Notes: generated by a model not told the origin, from the sequence alone. A stretch of DNA of 64,000 nucleotides from Phoenicibacter congonensis (GCF_900169485.1 NZ_LT821227.1:310001-374000), one strand, 5' to 3'. Numbered from the stretch's first letter, positions 11,014 through 21,714 are shown. Numbers and translations: made by a program.

Positions 11014-14000
11014 TGGCTCACACTCATAATCACAATCATGTAGCTGAGTTCGACGTCAGAAATTTCGACTCTATTCAGGTCCATCTTGCTTCTGCTGAAG
11101 AAATCAGAAGCTGGTCCCGTGGCGAGGTCAAAAAGCCAGAAACAATTAACTACCGCACGCAAAAGCCTGAAAAAGATGGTCTTTTTTGTGAAAAGATTTT
11201 TGGACCTACTCGCGACTGGGAATGCGCTTGCGGTAAATATAAAAGAATTCGATTTCGCGGAATCGTTTGCGAACGTTGCGGCGTTGAAGTAACACGTTCT
11301 AAAGTCCGTCGTGAAAGAATGGGCCACATTGAGCTTGCGGCTCCTGTTTCACACATTTGGTACTTCAAAGGCAGTCCCTCACGTCTCGGTTACTTGCTTG
11401 ATATTCCTCCAAAGGATCTCGAGAAAGTTCTTTATTTTGCTTCTTACCTTGTTACGAAGGTTGATTATGAAGCTCGTGATGAAGACGCTGATGAACTTCG
11501 CGAGGAGATGTTTGCAGACCTCGAACAAATCGACGCAGAGCGCGATCGCTTGATTGCTGCTACACGCGCAATGGGTGAAAAATATCATCCATCAGAGGGT
11601 GAAATTGTTGACGAAGACGACGAGGCATTGAGTCCTGAAGAAGTTGAAGCAGAAATTGCTGAACTTCACGAAGAATTTAACGAAAGAAAAGCGCTTCGCG
11701 AGGATGCTCTAAATGAGTTCCTTCGCTTAAAAGAGCGTCAGCTCGTTGATGATGAAGAGCTTTTCCGCGAAATGAGAAAATATTACAGCGACTACTTCCA
11801 GGGTGGAATGGGTGCTGCTTCTGTTCGTGAGCTCATTGAAGAGATGGATCTTGAGCAAACTGCTGAAGAACTCAAAGAGCTTATCTCTAACAGCAAAGGT
11901 CAAAAGCGAACTAAGGCTTTGAAGAGATTGAAGGTCGTTGAGGCATTCATTAACTCTGGAAACAATCCTGCAAACATGATTATGGAAGCGATTCCTGTCA
12001 TTCCACCAGATCTTCGCCCTATGGTGCAACTCGATGGTGGCCGTTTTGCTACTTCTGATCTCAACGATTTGTATCGTCGTGTGATTAACAGAAATAATCG
12101 TTTGAAGAAGCTTCTTGATTTGAATGCTCCTGAAATCATGCTCAACAACGAGATGCGCATGCTGCAGGAAGCTGTTGACTCGCTGTTCGATAATGGCCGC
12201 CGAGGCCGTGCAATTGAGGGACCGGGTCACCGCCCACTCAAATCACTGAGCGACATTTTGAAAGGCAAGCAAGGGCGTTTCCGTCAAAACTTGCTCGGAA
12301 AACGTGTTGACTACTCTGGTCGTTCAGTAATCGTTGTTGGACCTGAACTCAAGCTTCATCAGTGTGGCTTGCCATCTCAAATGGCACTCGAACTTTTCAA
12401 GCCATTCGTTTTGAAACGCCTAATTGAGCTTGGAGCTGATAAAGACAGAAACATCAACACCGCAAAGCAGATGATTGAAGAAGGATCTCCTGAGGTTTGG
12501 GACGTGTTGGCAGAAGTAATTAAGGACCACCCAGTTCTTTTGAACCGTGCTCCTACGCTTCACCGCCTTGGCATTCAGGCTTTTGAGCCAGTGTTGGTTG
12601 ACGGTAAGGCTATTAAACTTCATCCATTGGTTTGTACTGCATTTAACGCTGACTTTGACGGCGACCAAATGGCTGTGCATGTTCCTCTGTCAAATGAGGC
12701 ACAGGCTGAAGCTCGCGTTTTGATGCTTTCAACTAACAACATCAAATCTCCTGCTCATGGTCGTCCTTTGACAGTTCCTACTCAAGACATGATCATCGGT
12801 CTTTATTATCTGACTGCCGTGCGTGAAGGATTTGAGGGTGAAGGTCGTCATTTCATCGATTTTGCTGATGCTACCGCAACCTATGAAGCTCGTGCAGGTC
12901 TTGACCTCCAAGCAAAGATTGATGTTCGCCTCAAGCGTGACGGTCTCGTTGCTACTGCTTTCAACGAGTTTGAAGAGCACAAAGCTGGTGATCACATCGA
13001 GACATCTGTCGGTAGAATTATCTTTAATGATGTTCTTCCTAAAGACTATCCATATCTCAACTATGAGATGAATAAGTCAGAGATTAGCCGTCTTGTTGCT
13101 GACCTTGCTGAGAAATATCCTCTTGGCGACTTGCCAGCAATTTATGATGGACTAAAAGACGCAGGCTTCCACTATGCAACACGTGCAGGCGTTACTGTTT
13201 CTGTTTATGATGCTTCCATTCCGCCTTCAAAGAAACAGATTCTTGCTGAAGCAGACAAGAAGGTCGAAGAAATTCAGGAAGAATATGAAATTGGCTTGCT
13301 CACAAACGAGAGCCGCCACCAGGAAGTTGTTGACATTTGGAATGAGGCTAACGAAGCTGTGGGCGAGGCTATGGCCGATAACTTCGATCGCTTCAACCCA
13401 ATTTATATGATGGCTTTCTCTGGAGCTCGTGGTAACATCAAACAGATTCGTCAGCTTGCAGGTATGCGTGGTCTTATGTCTGACCCTAAAGGCAACATTA
13501 TTGACCATCCAATCAAAGCAAACTTCCGCGAAGGCTTGAGCGTTTTGGAATACTTTATTTCAACACACGGAGCTAGAAAAGGTCTTGCAGACACTGCATT
13601 GCGCACTGCTGACTCAGGCCACTTGACTCGTCGTCTGGTTGACGTTGCTCAAGACGTTATCATTCGTGAACTCGACTGCGGTTGTGATGAAGGAATGGAT
13701 TATCCAGTTCATAACGCAAAGGGTGACATCGATGACAATCTCGTTGGTCGTTGTCTCAATAAAGATGCAGTTGGGTCTGACGGAAGCGTAGTTCTTGCAA
13801 AAGATGAATATATTACAAGCCTTGATCAGCTCAAAGCTCTTGCTAAGGCCGGCGTTGAGGAAATCAACATTCGTACTATCATGACTTGCCATGCAGAACA
13901 TGGTGTTTGCCAGAAGTGCTATGGCCTTGACCTTGCAACTGGACTTCCAGTTAACATTGGAACTGCCGTTGGCATTATTGCCGCTCAGTCCATTGGCGAG

Positions 14001-15449
14001 CCAGGCACACAGCTCACAATGAGAACGTTCCACACTGGTGGCGTTGCTGGTGCAGACATTACACATGGTCTTCCTCGTGTACAAGAGCTGTTTGAGGCCA
14101 GAAATCCTAAAGGCAAGGCAGAACTTGCTGAAATCTCAGGCACTCTTAATGTCACAACTACTGATGACCACATGTTGCTCACTATTCATGACCAAGAAGG
14201 CAACATCAGGGAATATGAACTTTCAGCAAGAGCGCAGCTAATGCCAAACATCAGCGATGGATGCGAGGTAAAAGTTGGTGATCAGCTCACAAAGGGTTCC
14301 ATTAATCCTCATGAGTTGCTAAGACTGACTGACGCTGCAACCACATTGCGCTACATCGTGTCACAGGTCCAAGATGTTTACGTCTCACAAGGTGTAGACA
14401 TCAACGACAAGCACATCGAGGTTATTGCTCGTCAAATGCTCAAGCGCGTTGTTGTTCTTGACAGTGGCGACTCTGATTTCCTCCCAGGTTCACAGGTTGA
14501 TCGCTTCACTTTCCGCACGACCGCCAACAAACTCATTGACGAGGGCAAAGAGCCTCCAATTGGTCAGCCACTTTTGCTCGGCATTACTAAGGCTTCCTTG
14601 GCAACTGATTCATGGCTTGCGGCTGCTTCGTTCCAAGAGACTACTAAAGTTTTGACCGATGCTGCAATTGAAGGGTCAACGGACCATCTCAACAGCTTGA
14701 AGGAAAACGTGATTATTGGTAAGCCAATTCCTGCTGGTACTGGCATCAAGAGATACCACGACCTTGGACTCACCTATCACGGAGTGCCAATCGATCACGA
14801 TGTTAATGTTTCAGAAGAACTTCCGACCTATGCTCCTGAAGGACTTCAGAAAATTGAAGAACTCATTCCTGAACCTGAGCAATGGCAAATTGGTGCCGAT
14901 GGTGCTTTTGTTGGAAATGGCAATTACAAAAATTACATGGGAATGCTCGAGCTTGCACGCCACGGTCATTCTTTGTCAGAAGACGATGCTCGCCTGTTTA
15001 TTTATGATGACCTTGGTGTTTCACAACGCTGGGCAAACAAATTCAGCGAGGCAGGCATCGAGACAGTCCAAGACTTGGTCGGCAAAGATGAAAATGAGCT
15101 GAAACAAATTTCAGGCATTGGCGAGAAGGCAATTGACGAGCTTCGAGAGGGACTTAAATCACACGGTTTGCTTTATGTAATCGAAGATTCGAAAGCAACA
15201 GAAGCCAGTGAAGACATGTCAAAACTCATGGACATGGTGTTCAACCCTGATGGATCAAGCCAATTCTCTAGCGATGTATCCATGTTTGACACAACGAAGT
15301 CAGATGTTGATGAGAATGATGATGAAGTTGGTTCAAAATTCGCTCGCAGTGAAAGTGAACTTGATGCAGTTCTTAATGCAATGAAAGACCTTGGTTTTTC
15401 TGTCACGGACGAAGATTCCGATGACATCCTGGACAATGAGGACAACTAA
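11013..15449 (+). CDS. rpoC: DNA-directed RNA polymerase subunit beta' with C-terminal HhH domain
   Basis: The 1478-residue catalytic subunit. The His-rich start (MAHTHNHNH) precedes the first zinc finger (Cys 71, 73, 86, 89). Clamp helices with a long acidic coiled-coil insertion (about 155-260) follow. The magnesium site is [13 protein letters not shown] (about residues 544-556). The second zinc cluster is near [13 protein letters not shown], and the trigger-loop region reads [19 protein letters not shown]. After the usual end, residues about 1335-1385 (bases 15019-15170) form a helix-hairpin-helix module that resembles the RNA polymerase alpha [23 protein letters not shown] compares with the LSVRSYNCLKRAGI pattern, and [12 protein letters not shown] with the LGRKSLEE turn. 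A ~75-residue acidic tail ends the protein. Overlaps rpoB by one base and glmM by one base. Confidence 0.97.
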   Translation: MAHTHNHNHVAEFDVRNFDSIQVHLASAEEIRSWSRGEVKKPETINYRTQKPEKDGLFCEKIFGPTRDWECACGKYKRIRFRGIVCERCGVEVTRSKVRRERMGHIELAAPVSHIWYFKGSPSRLGYLLDIPPKDLEKVLYFASYLVTKVDYEARDEDADELREEMFADLEQIDAERDRLIAATRAMGEKYHPSEGEIVDEDDEALSPEEVEAEIAELHEEFNERKALREDALNEFLRLKERQLVDDEELFREMRKYYSDYFQGGMGAASVRELIEEMDLEQTAEELKELISNSKGQKRTKALKRLKVVEAFINSGNNPANMIMEAIPVIPPDLRPMVQLDGGRFATSDLNDLYRRVINRNNRLKKLLDLNAPEIMLNNEMRMLQEAVDSLFDNGRRGRAIEGPGHRPLKSLSDILKGKQGRFRQNLLGKRVDYSGRSVIVVGPELKLHQCGLPSQMALELFKPFVLKRLIELGADKDRNINTAKQMIEEGSPEVWDVLAEVIKDHPVLLNRAPTLHRLGIQAFEPVLVDGKAIKLHPLVCTAFNADFDGDQMAVHVPLSNEAQAEARVLMLSTNNIKSPAHGRPLTVPTQDMIIGLYYLTAVREGFEGEGRHFIDFADATATYEARAGLDLQAKIDVRLKRDGLVATAFNEFEEHKAGDHIETSVGRIIFNDVLPKDYPYLNYEMNKSEISRLVADLAEKYPLGDLPAIYDGLKDAGFHYATRAGVTVSVYDASIPPSKKQILAEADKKVEEIQEEYEIGLLTNESRHQEVVDIWNEANEAVGEAMADNFDRFNPIYMMAFSGARGNIKQIRQLAGMRGLMSDPKGNIIDHPIKANFREGLSVLEYFISTHGARKGLADTALRTADSGHLTRRLVDVAQDVIIRELDCGCDEGMDYPVHNAKGDIDDNLVGRCLNKDAVGSDGSVVLAKDEYITSLDQLKALAKAGVEEINIRTIMTCHAEHGVCQKCYGLDLATGLPVNIGTAVGIIAAQSIGEPGTQLTMRTFHTGGVAGADITHGLPRVQELFEARNPKGKAELAEISGTLNVTTTDDHMLLTIHDQEGNIREYELSARAQLMPNISDGCEVKVGDQLTKGSINPHELLRLTDAATTLRYIVSQVQDVYVSQGVDINDKHIEVIARQMLKRVVVLDSGDSDFLPGSQVDRFTFRTTANKLIDEGKEPPIGQPLLLGITKASLATDSWLAAASFQETTKVLTDAAIEGSTDHLNSLKENVIIGKPIPAGTGIKRYHDLGLTYHGVPIDHDVNVSEELPTYAPEGLQKIEELIPEPEQWQIGADGAFVGNGNYKNYMGMLELARHGHSLSEDDARLFIYDDLGVSQRWANKFSEAGIETVQDLVGKDENELKQISGIGEKAIDELREGLKSHGLLYVIEDSKATEASEDMSKLMDMVFNPDGSSQFSSDVSMFDTTKSDVDENDDEVGSKFARSESELDAVLNAMKDLGFSVTDEDSDDILDNEDN

Positions 15450-16777
15450 TGGCTAGACTTTTTGGAACAGACGGAATTCGCGGGAAAGTTAACAGCGAAC
15501 TCACGAATGAGATTGCCTATCGATTGGGACAGGCAGCTGTCAAGTTTCAGGGAACCAGAGTGTTAATCGCAAGAGACACTCGCATTTCTGGACAAATGTT
15601 AGAAGCAGTATTGGCTGCCGGCGTAATGAGCGCCGGCGGTCATGCTTTTTTATGTGGTGTAATTCCAACTCCAGCTGTTGCGATGCTGGTGAGAAAGCAC
15701 AACATGGATGCAGGAGTTATGATTTCTGCTTCACACAATCCTCCAGAGTACAACGGTCTAAAGATGTTTGATGGCAAGGGCTATAAGTTGCCTGATGCTG
15801 TTGAAGATGAAATCGATGCTTTTATTAAGGCTGGTGGACTAGAGACAACTAAAGAGTTGACTGAGGGTGACGAAACAGGAATTGTTTCAAGCCTTGACAC
15901 AGCTGTTTCTGATTACATTGATTTTGTGACTGATTCAGTTAAATCACAGAAAGTTGATTTTTCTGGAATGAAGATTGCAGTAGATTCTGGACACGGTGCA
16001 AGCTTTAGAACAACTCCTGAAACTCTTCGCGAGCTAGGTGCTGATGTTGTTGCAATCAACACCGACTATAGTGGCAAAGACATAAACGTAAAATGCGGTT
16101 CGACACATCTTGAGCCTCTGTTCAATCTTGTAAAAGAAACAGGCGCCGACATTGGAATTGCACATGATGGTGACGCCGATCGTGTCATGATGGTGTCTGC
16201 TGACGGACATGAAATCGATGGCGATGTGATGCTTTCCGTTATTGCCAAAGACCTAAAAGCAAGAAACTTGCTTCGCGGCGATGTTGTCGTTGGCACTGTA
16301 ATGTCGAATCTTGGTCTAAAACAGGCGTTGGCCGAAGACGGAATTTCATTGGTTCAAACCAAAGTTGGCGATCGCTATGTTTTAGAGGAAATGCTTGATA
16401 AAGACTATGCCATTGGTGGCGAGCAATCGGGCCATGTTATTCTGATTGATCACAACACCACAGGGGACGGCCTCATGACCGCTGTTCAGTTTTTGTGCGC
16501 TGTAAAACGTTCGGGAAAAACTCCATCTGAAGCAATTGCTCATTTCAATCGTTTCCCACAAGTTCTCATCAATGTTCATGTTGATGATAAAGAAGCAGCA
16601 ATGTCTAGCGAACAGGCATTGGCGCTTGTTCGTGAAGCTGAAGAGGACATGGGAGACAACGGCAGAGTTCTTCTTCGTCCGTCTGGAACTGAACCAGTCG
16701 TTCGCGTTATGGTCGAGGCTAACGACCAAGTAGTTGCTGAACGCTGGGCAAATGCAATTGCGAATAAATTAAGTTAG
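15449..16777 (+). CDS. glmM: Phosphoglucosamine mutase
   Basis: Interconverts glucosamine 6-phosphate and glucosamine 1-phosphate on the way to UDP-GlcNAc for peptidoglycan. At 442 residues it has the normal length. The four alpha-D-phosphohexomutase signatures are present: the phosphoserine loop ISASHNPPEYNGLKMF near residue 95, metal-binding DGDADR, sugar-binding GGEQSGH and the phosphate-binding loop RPSGTEPVVRVMVEA. The Ser-Ala-Ser-His form of the loop is the GlmM type. The ATG overlaps the rpoC stop (TAATG), so glmM is translationally coupled to RNA polymerase. typA follows after 7 bases. Confidence 0.95.
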   Translation: MARLFGTDGIRGKVNSELTNEIAYRLGQAAVKFQGTRVLIARDTRISGQMLEAVLAAGVMSAGGHAFLCGVIPTPAVAMLVRKHNMDAGVMISASHNPPEYNGLKMFDGKGYKLPDAVEDEIDAFIKAGGLETTKELTEGDETGIVSSLDTAVSDYIDFVTDSVKSQKVDFSGMKIAVDSGHGASFRTTPETLRELGADVVAINTDYSGKDINVKCGSTHLEPLFNLVKETGADIGIAHDGDADRVMMVSADGHEIDGDVMLSVIAKDLKARNLLRGDVVVGTVMSNLGLKQALAEDGISLVQTKVGDRYVLEEMLDKDYAIGGEQSGHVILIDHNTTGDGLMTAVQFLCAVKRSGKTPSEAIAHFNRFPQVLINVHVDDKEAAMSSEQALALVREAEEDMGDNGRVLLRPSGTEPVVRVMVEANDQVVAERWANAIANKLS

Positions 16778-16784
16778 GAAAATA

Positions 16785-18596
16785 ATGCTACAAGAGAAAA
16801 TTAGAAACGTCGCAATTATTGCGCACGTTGACCATGGTAAAACTACGCTTGTTGATTGTCTTTTGCAAGCAAGCGGCGTTTTTAGAGAGAATCAGGAAGT
16901 TGAAGACAGAGTTCTCGACTCAAACGATCAAGAGCGCGAGCGTGGCATCACCATTCTTTCTAAAAATGTTTCGATTACTCACAAAGGCGTGAAAATTAAC
17001 ATCATTGACACGCCAGGACATGCCGATTTTGGCGGTGAGGTCGAGCGCGTTTTGAATATGGCAGACGGTGCTCTTTTGATTGTCGATGCTTTCGAGGGAC
17101 CAATGCCTCAAACACGCTTCGTTTTGCAGCACGCCCTTGAAATGGGTCTGCGGATTATGCTTGTTGTAAACAAAATTGACAGACCTGGTTCTCGTCCGGA
17201 AGAAGTTGTTGATGAGGTGTTCGATCTCATGTGTGAGCTCAACGCAAGCGACGAGCAACTTGATTTTCCAGTAGTTTATACAAGCGCCATGCAAGGAATT
17301 GCAAAACTTGACATGAGTGACGAAAGCAGAAACATGCTTCCGCTGCTCGACAAAATTTTGGAAGAGATTCCTGCACCTGATGTTGACACCGATGGCCCTG
17401 TTGCAATGCAAATTTGCACAGTTGACCACTCAAGTTTTGTTGGCAGAATTGGCGTCGGAAGACTTTCTTCTGGCACGCTTCACAAGAATGAAAATGTTCT
17501 CGTTATCAAAAACGACGGAGCGCGCTATAACACGATCATCAAGCAGCTCTTTACTTTTGAACAGCTTGGTAAAAAAGAGCAAAAAGAGGCTGGAGCAGGT
17601 GACATCATTGCAGTTGTGGGTGTTGACGATGCTGACATTGGTGATGTTGTTACAAGTCGTGAAACTCCTCGTACATTTGACCCGATCAAGGTTGAGCAAC
17701 CTACTATGGCGATTGTTTTCGAAGCTTCGACAAGTCCTCTTGTTGGACGCGAAGGCGACATTGTTGGTGCTCGCCAGCTTAAAGAACGTCTCCTAAAAGA
17801 AGCAGAATCAAACATTTCTATGCAAATCACAGAGCTTCCTGACAAAAGCGGCATGGAAGTTGCAGGCCGTGGAGTTTTGCATCTTTCCGTTTTGATGGAG
17901 ACAATGCGTCGTGAAGGGTTTGAATTTCAAGTCGGACGTCCTCGCGTAATTTTGAAAGAAGATGAAAACGGCAATAAACTTGAGCCTATCGAAGAAGCAA
18001 CAGTTGATGTTCCAAGCGATTATGCTGGGAAAGTAATTGAGGTGTTTGGAACTGCTGGCGGTGAGATGACTGATATGGTATCTCGCGGTGAGCAAACCCA
18101 CATCGTTTTTCACATTCCTTCTCGCGGAACCATGGGCTTGAGAACGAAAGTTTTGAATGCTACTCGTGGAGAGGCCGTGATGTTCCATCATTTTTATGAC
18201 TATGGAGCTTGGCGCGGTGACCTTGGTGGACGTGCACGCGGTTCAATGATTGCCATGGCAACTGAAAAAAGCGTTGCCTATGCTCTTGACACATTGCAAG
18301 AGCGCGGACGCCTATTTGTGGGGCCCGGCGAAGATTGCTATGAAGGCATGATTGTTGGGGAGAGTGCAAAAGAAAGCGACATGGTCGTTAACGTTGCTAA
18401 GGCAAAGCAGCTCGGCAATCAGCGTTCAAGTGGTGCTGACAAGGCAATCTCGCTCACTCCAAAAGTGACTTTTACTTTAGAGGAAGCGCTCGAATACATC
18501 GAAGATGACGAACTCGTTGAGGTGACACCGAAATCGATTCGCCTGCGTAAACGTCTTTTGTCGGCAACTGACAGGAAGAAAGCTGCAAAGAAATAA
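16785..18596 (+). CDS. typA: Ribosome-associated translational GTPase TypA/BipA
   Basis: A 603-residue elongation-factor-like GTPase that binds the ribosome and helps assembly and stress adaptation. G motifs in order: G1 [10 protein letters not shown] (residues ~12-21), G2 in RERGITI, G3 [12 protein letters not shown]4 NKIDR. The BipA-specific C-terminal region includes [39 protein letters not shown] and the Arg/Lys-rich end [12 protein letters not shown]. The ATG at 16785 follows AGGAAAAT. Last gene of the rpoB-rpoC-glmM-typA run; a strong terminator follows. Confidence 0.96.
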   Translation: MLQEKIRNVAIIAHVDHGKTTLVDCLLQASGVFRENQEVEDRVLDSNDQERERGITILSKNVSITHKGVKINIIDTPGHADFGGEVERVLNMADGALLIVDAFEGPMPQTRFVLQHALEMGLRIMLVVNKIDRPGSRPEEVVDEVFDLMCELNASDEQLDFPVVYTSAMQGIAKLDMSDESRNMLPLLDKILEEIPAPDVDTDGPVAMQICTVDHSSFVGRIGVGRLSSGTLHKNENVLVIKNDGARYNTIIKQLFTFEQLGKKEQKEAGAGDIIAVVGVDDADIGDVVTSRETPRTFDPIKVEQPTMAIVFEASTSPLVGREGDIVGARQLKERLLKEAESNISMQITELPDKSGMEVAGRGVLHLSVLMETMRREGFEFQVGRPRVILKEDENGNKLEPIEEATVDVPSDYAGKVIEVFGTAGGEMTDMVSRGEQTHIVFHIPSRGTMGLRTKVLNATRGEAVMFHHFYDYGAWRGDLGGRARGSMIAMATEKSVAYALDTLQERGRLFVGPGEDCYEGMIVGESAKESDMVVNVAKAKQLGNQRSSGADKAISLTPKVTFTLEEALEYIEDDELVEVTPKSIRLRKRLLSATDRKKAAKK

Positions 18597-18613
18597 TTCA
18601 AATGTATGACTCT

Positions 18614-18641
18614 CGCCCTCTGTTTCAAGGAGGGCGATTTT
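18614..18641 (+). terminator. Rho-independent terminator after typA
   Basis: Stem CGCCCTC 18614-18620 with GAGGGCG 18630-18636, 9-base loop, followed by ATTTT. It closes the rpoB-typA transcript. Confidence 0.8.
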
Positions 18642-18647
18642 CGTTGT

Positions 18648-18704
18648 TATAATTTTTTGCTGGACCATTAGTAAAAAGTGTTTTGTTAGAACAAAACATT
18701 TTTT
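18648..18704 (+). promoter_or_regulatory. prsA-like gene promoter and leader hairpin
   Basis: A perfect TATAAT at 18648-18653 has no convincing -35. About 26 bases later, TGTTTTGT 18679-18686 pairs with ACAAAACA 18691-18698 and is followed by TTTTTT (18699-18704), which looks like an A/T-rich terminator just upstream of the lipoprotein start at 18730. It may attenuate read-through or be a leader hairpin. Confidence 0.4.
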
Positions 18705-18729
18705 GTTAGCAGAGAGTAGGAAGATTTTT

Positions 18730-19899
18730 ATGACTTTAAAGATTGTGAAGAAGTGCGGCATAGTTTTTGTTGTCACTGCTTTTTTGATGTCAACCATTTT
18801 TTTGACCGGTTGTTCAAGCGACCCTTATGCAGCTAAGGTGAATGGCACAGAAATTAAAGAGTCAAAAATTACTAAGACTATTGAAAATGTGCGAAATAAC
18901 TATGGCATGACTGACGACGACAAATGGGGAAAATGGCTCGCACAGTTGAGTCTGACACCCAGTAGCTATCGCGACAAAATTCTTGACAACTTGATTGAGC
19001 AAGAAATTGTAAGGCAATATGCTGGCGATGAGGGTTGTGGTGCAACGGACGACGAGATAAACGACCAGGTGAATAAAATCAAAGCAAACTATAAAGATGA
19101 TAACGCCTGGAAAGAGGCTCTGACTACTGCTGGATTTGAAAGCGAAAACGATTATCGTGAACAGTTGAAACTCGCTATTCAGAAAAAAAAGTTGACAGAG
19201 AAACTTTCAAACGAGCAGACCATTGATGATGAAACGCTGCTAAAAGATGTTCAAACAAAAGCCGATAAGATTGATGGCGGAAAAAAGTCCTCTCACATTC
19301 TCTTTTCTGTAGATGACGAGCAGAAGGCACAAGAAGTCTTAGATAAGATTAATTCCGGAGAGCTTGATTTTGCTGAGGCAGCTAAGGAATATTCGACGGA
19401 CTCTGGATCAGCCTCCGACGGTGGAAATGTTGGCTGGGACAAAGAGTCAAAATTTGTTGATGCATATCAAACTGCACTCGACGGTCTTTCAGAAGGTGAA
19501 GTGAGTGGTCTTGTTAAAAGCGACTATGGAATTCACATTATTAAATGCACAGAAGTGTTTAACATGCCTTCTGACACAAGTTCTCTAGACAATTTCCCAA
19601 GCGATTTAGTGGAAGAGGTTCGCAAGTCTGACCAAGAGTCAAAAGCGACAACAGCCTATAACGACTGGGTACAACAAAAGAAGGATAGCGCTACCATAGA
19701 GCGAAAAGAAATGCCAAGCAATGCTTCATATAACGTTGATATGAGTAAATATGAATCATCTAGCAACTCAAGTTCTTCGAACAGTGATTCATCTGCAGAC
19801 AGTTCGAGCGATCAGTCAGGCGACACTTCTTCTGACAATTCTTCCGGGCAATCGAGCGACTCCAATTCGCAAAGCTCGGGTTCAAACAGCCAGGGATAA
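18730..19899 (+). CDS. PrsA-like peptidyl-prolyl isomerase lipoprotein
   Basis: An extracytoplasmic foldase anchored to the outer face of the membrane. I chose ATG 18730 rather than TTG 18703. It gives a clean lipoprotein signal: a basic start, a hydrophobic core, and the lipobox FLTGC with Cys 28. A SurA/PrsA N-terminal helical region is followed by a parvulin domain (KKSSHILFSVDD... VGWDKESKFVDAYQ... GIHIIKCTEVF). The C-terminal ~55 residues are almost pure Ser/Asp/Asn/Gln, a wall-spanning or linker-like tail. One exact dispersed repeat AAGTCTGAC lies at 19624-19632 and reads KSD. It is the first copy met in the window. Monocistronic, with a hairpin-rich 3' region. Confidence 0.87.
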   Translation: MTLKIVKKCGIVFVVTAFLMSTIFLTGCSSDPYAAKVNGTEIKESKITKTIENVRNNYGMTDDDKWGKWLAQLSLTPSSYRDKILDNLIEQEIVRQYAGDEGCGATDDEINDQVNKIKANYKDDNAWKEALTTAGFESENDYREQLKLAIQKKKLTEKLSNEQTIDDETLLKDVQTKADKIDGGKKSSHILFSVDDEQKAQEVLDKINSGELDFAEAAKEYSTDSGSASDGGNVGWDKESKFVDAYQTALDGLSEGEVSGLVKSDYGIHIIKCTEVFNMPSDTSSLDNFPSDLVEEVRKSDQESKATTAYNDWVQQKKDSATIERKEMPSNASYNVDMSKYESSSNSSSSNSDSSADSSSDQSGDTSSDNSSGQSSDSNSQSSGSNSQG

Positions 19900-19909
19900 A
19901 TTAGATGAA

Positions 19910-19995
19910 TGTGGCAGCCGCTATGACTGCCACATCTCCTGCCTCGAACAAGGTCGTGAGGCATAGACGAAAGCTCGGGTAGTTCCGGGCTTTTT
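19910..19995 (+). ncRNA. Three-hairpin 3' element: terminator or small RNA
   Basis: Directly after the prsA-like stop come three consecutive stems: TGTGGCAG 19910-19917 with CTGCCACA 19927-19934, GCCTC 19941-19945 with GAGGC 19958-19962, and an 8-bp stem 19971-19978/19985-19992 with a six-base loop that runs into TTTTT. The last is a convincing Rho-independent terminator. Three stems in 86 bases is more than a terminator needs, so a processed 3'-UTR small RNA is possible. Confidence 0.5.
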
Positions 19996-20098
19996 GTGTT
20001 TATTGGCGATTCACAATTTAGAATTTTAAAGGAAGAATTCATTCGCGTAATAAGTCATGCCTTTAATCAAGTGAGAATGCTATTGAATTTTTAATTTC

Positions 20099-20563
20099 AA
20101 GTCTGACATGAAATTTAAATTTACGAATGAAGTCTGACATGATTTGAAAGCACTTGCGATGCGAGTCTGGCATGTTCTGTTAATTTATCTGACAAATCAG
20201 AATTGCCTGCTACTGAATGACTTTTTATATTTGTAGGCATGTTATGAATGTGTTTTTAAATTCAAGTCTGACATTAATTTTAAATTTACAAATGAAGTCT
20301 GACTTTCTATTGATGCCTAAAAATTTAAGTCTGACATGAAATTTAAATTTGCAAATGAAGTCTGGCATGATTTGAAAGCACTTGTGATGCAAGTCTGGCA
20401 TGTTCTGTTAATTTATCTGACAGATCAGAATTACCTGCTATTGAGTGACTTTTTATATTTGTAGGCATGTTCTGAATGTGTTTTTAAATTCAAGTCTGAC
20501 ATAAAAGTCAAATTTTAAAATGACGTCAGACTTTCTATTGATGCCTAAAAATTTAAGTCTGAC
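20099..20563. repeat. Tandem array, two exact-period 228-bp units of AAGTCTGRC repeats
   Basis: Unit 1 is 20099-20326, unit 2 is 20327-20554, and a third unit begins at 20555. Equivalent motif starts are separated by exactly 228 bases (20099/20327/20555; 20130/20358; 20264/20492). The units differ by scattered substitutions. Motif starts are 20099, 20130, 20264, 20295, 20327, 20358, 20391, 20492, 20555 on plus and 20525-20533 on minus, with a near copy at 20163. Several neighbours are 31 bases apart. The 681 bases from 19900 to 20580 hold no gene. Confidence 0.9.
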
Positions 20564-20580
20564 TTAAATTCAAATTGTAT

Positions 20581-21714
20581 TTAGACGAAGAAGGTGTTTG
20601 AGGGGACTGTAATTTGTGATTTATTCAAAAGTAAATCGATTCGGAATTCGTCTTTGAATTCCTGTGCTGTCATTTTTTCATTTAATGTCAGACCTAAAAG
20701 TTGCGCAATTGTTCCAACTACGTCTTCGGGTTTTGCTCCTGTGTTCTTTATTTCGCCAAGATTTAGAGATTTGTCACGTTTAGCCAGTCTTTGGCCAGAT
20801 TCGTTTACGAGCATTGGTACGTGTACAAAATCAATCTCGCTGCTCAGACTAACCTTAGATTTCAAGTCTGACTTGTATTGCGAATGTGTTTCTGTGAGTT
20901 TATCGTTAAAGTTTGGCTTGCAATTTAAATTGTTAATTTTGATCTCAATTTGAAAGTCTGACATGTTTTGTAAGTCAAAAAGTTGACTGCTTTTATTTAA
21001 GTCTGGCATGCTTTTCAATAGTTTAGAAATAAGCCAGACTTCGCGTGGCGCAGAAGTTAACAAGTCGTTTCCGCGAATGATTGTGTTGACCCCGAGAAGA
21101 GCATCGTCTATTGCGTTTGTGAATTGATAAGAAAAGACCCCATCTGACCTGCGAAGAATCATATCTCCACATTCTTTCGCAAGGTTTTGGGCAAAAAATC
21201 CCTGGAGCCTATCATGAATTCCAACTCGTTCGTTTGGTACTTCAACGCGATAGGCAGGTTTCTTCTTCGATGCTAATTCATTGATTTCATAAGATGTCAG
21301 ACTTCTACATTTGCCCGAGTAGATTGGCGTACCGTCACTGGCATGTGGTGCGCTGGCTGCGTGCAAGTCTGCACGTGAACAAAAGCAAGGGTAGATGTGC
21401 TGATGCTTTTGAAAAGCATGCCAGACTTCCTCATAAACATCGATTCTTGAGGATTGATAAATTGGACCATTGTCCCAATCGAGCCCTAGCCATTTCAGGT
21501 CATCGATTAGCGTTTCCTGAAAGCTCGCATTTTTGCAACGGTCGTCGAGGTCGTCGATTCTTAAAATCAATTCTCCGCTGTTTTTGCGTGCATCGGCCCA
21601 TGCAATAAGGAATGAGAATACGTTGCCGAGATGCATTCTTCCAGAAGGTGAAGGTGCTAAGCGTCCGGTATACTTCTTTAATTCTTCTCTGTTTGATTTT
21701 TTAGTTATCTGCAT
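20581..21714 (-). CDS. gluQ: Glutamyl-Q tRNA(Asp) synthetase-like protein with repeat-derived insertion
   Basis: GluQ-RS is a truncated GluRS-like enzyme that charges glutamate onto queuosine 34 of tRNA(Asp). Seen: HIGH-type loop PSPSGRMHLG (residues 21-30), the GluQ-specific zinc ligands Cys 110, Cys 112, Tyr 132, Cys 136, IRGNDLLTSAPREVWL, and a KMSKS-like loop AKRDKS (311-316). There is no anticodon-binding domain, as expected. At 377 residues it is longer than the usual ~300. The excess is an insertion at residues ~235-294, between REVWLISKLL and DFVHVPMLVN, made of SMPDL, NMSDF, CKPNF and KSDL segments encoded by copies of the dispersed repeat (20864, 20954, 20999, 21043). Two more copies, at 21296 and 21420, lie elsewhere in the gene. 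Activity may persist because the insert is between conserved blocks. Confidence 0.88.
   Translation of the reverse strand: MQITKKSNREELKKYTGRLAPSPSGRMHLGNVFSFLIAWADARKNSGELILRIDDLDDRCKNASFQETLIDDLKWLGLDWDNGPIYQSSRIDVYEEVWHAFQKHQHIYPCFCSRADLHAASAPHASDGTPIYSGKCRSLTSYEINELASKKKPAYRVEVPNERVGIHDRLQGFFAQNLAKECGDMILRRSDGVFSYQFTNAIDDALLGVNTIIRGNDLLTSAPREVWLISKLLKSMPDLNKSSQLFDLQNMSDFQIEIKINNLNCKPNFNDKLTETHSQYKSDLKSKVSLSSEIDFVHVPMLVNESGQRLAKRDKSLNLGEIKNTGAKPEDVVGTIAQLLGLTLNEKMTAQEFKDEFRIDLLLNKSQITVPSNTFFV
20864..21051. repeat. Intragenic AAGTCTGRC copies forming the GluQ insertion
   Basis: Exact copies start at 20864, 20954 and 20999 (plus) and at 21043-21051 (minus), with a near copy (AAGTTTGGC) around 20907. 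The block coincides with the part of the protein that has no counterpart in ordinary GluQ-RS. Confidence 0.8.

Noticed and set aside
13470-13780. Motif copies in rpoC (GTCTGAC at 13478 and 13768)
   Set aside because: They lack the AAG start or the downstream extension and occur at chance frequency.
18679-18704. Riboswitch before the foldase gene
   Set aside because: A single A/T-rich stem with a T tract; no conserved aptamer elements.
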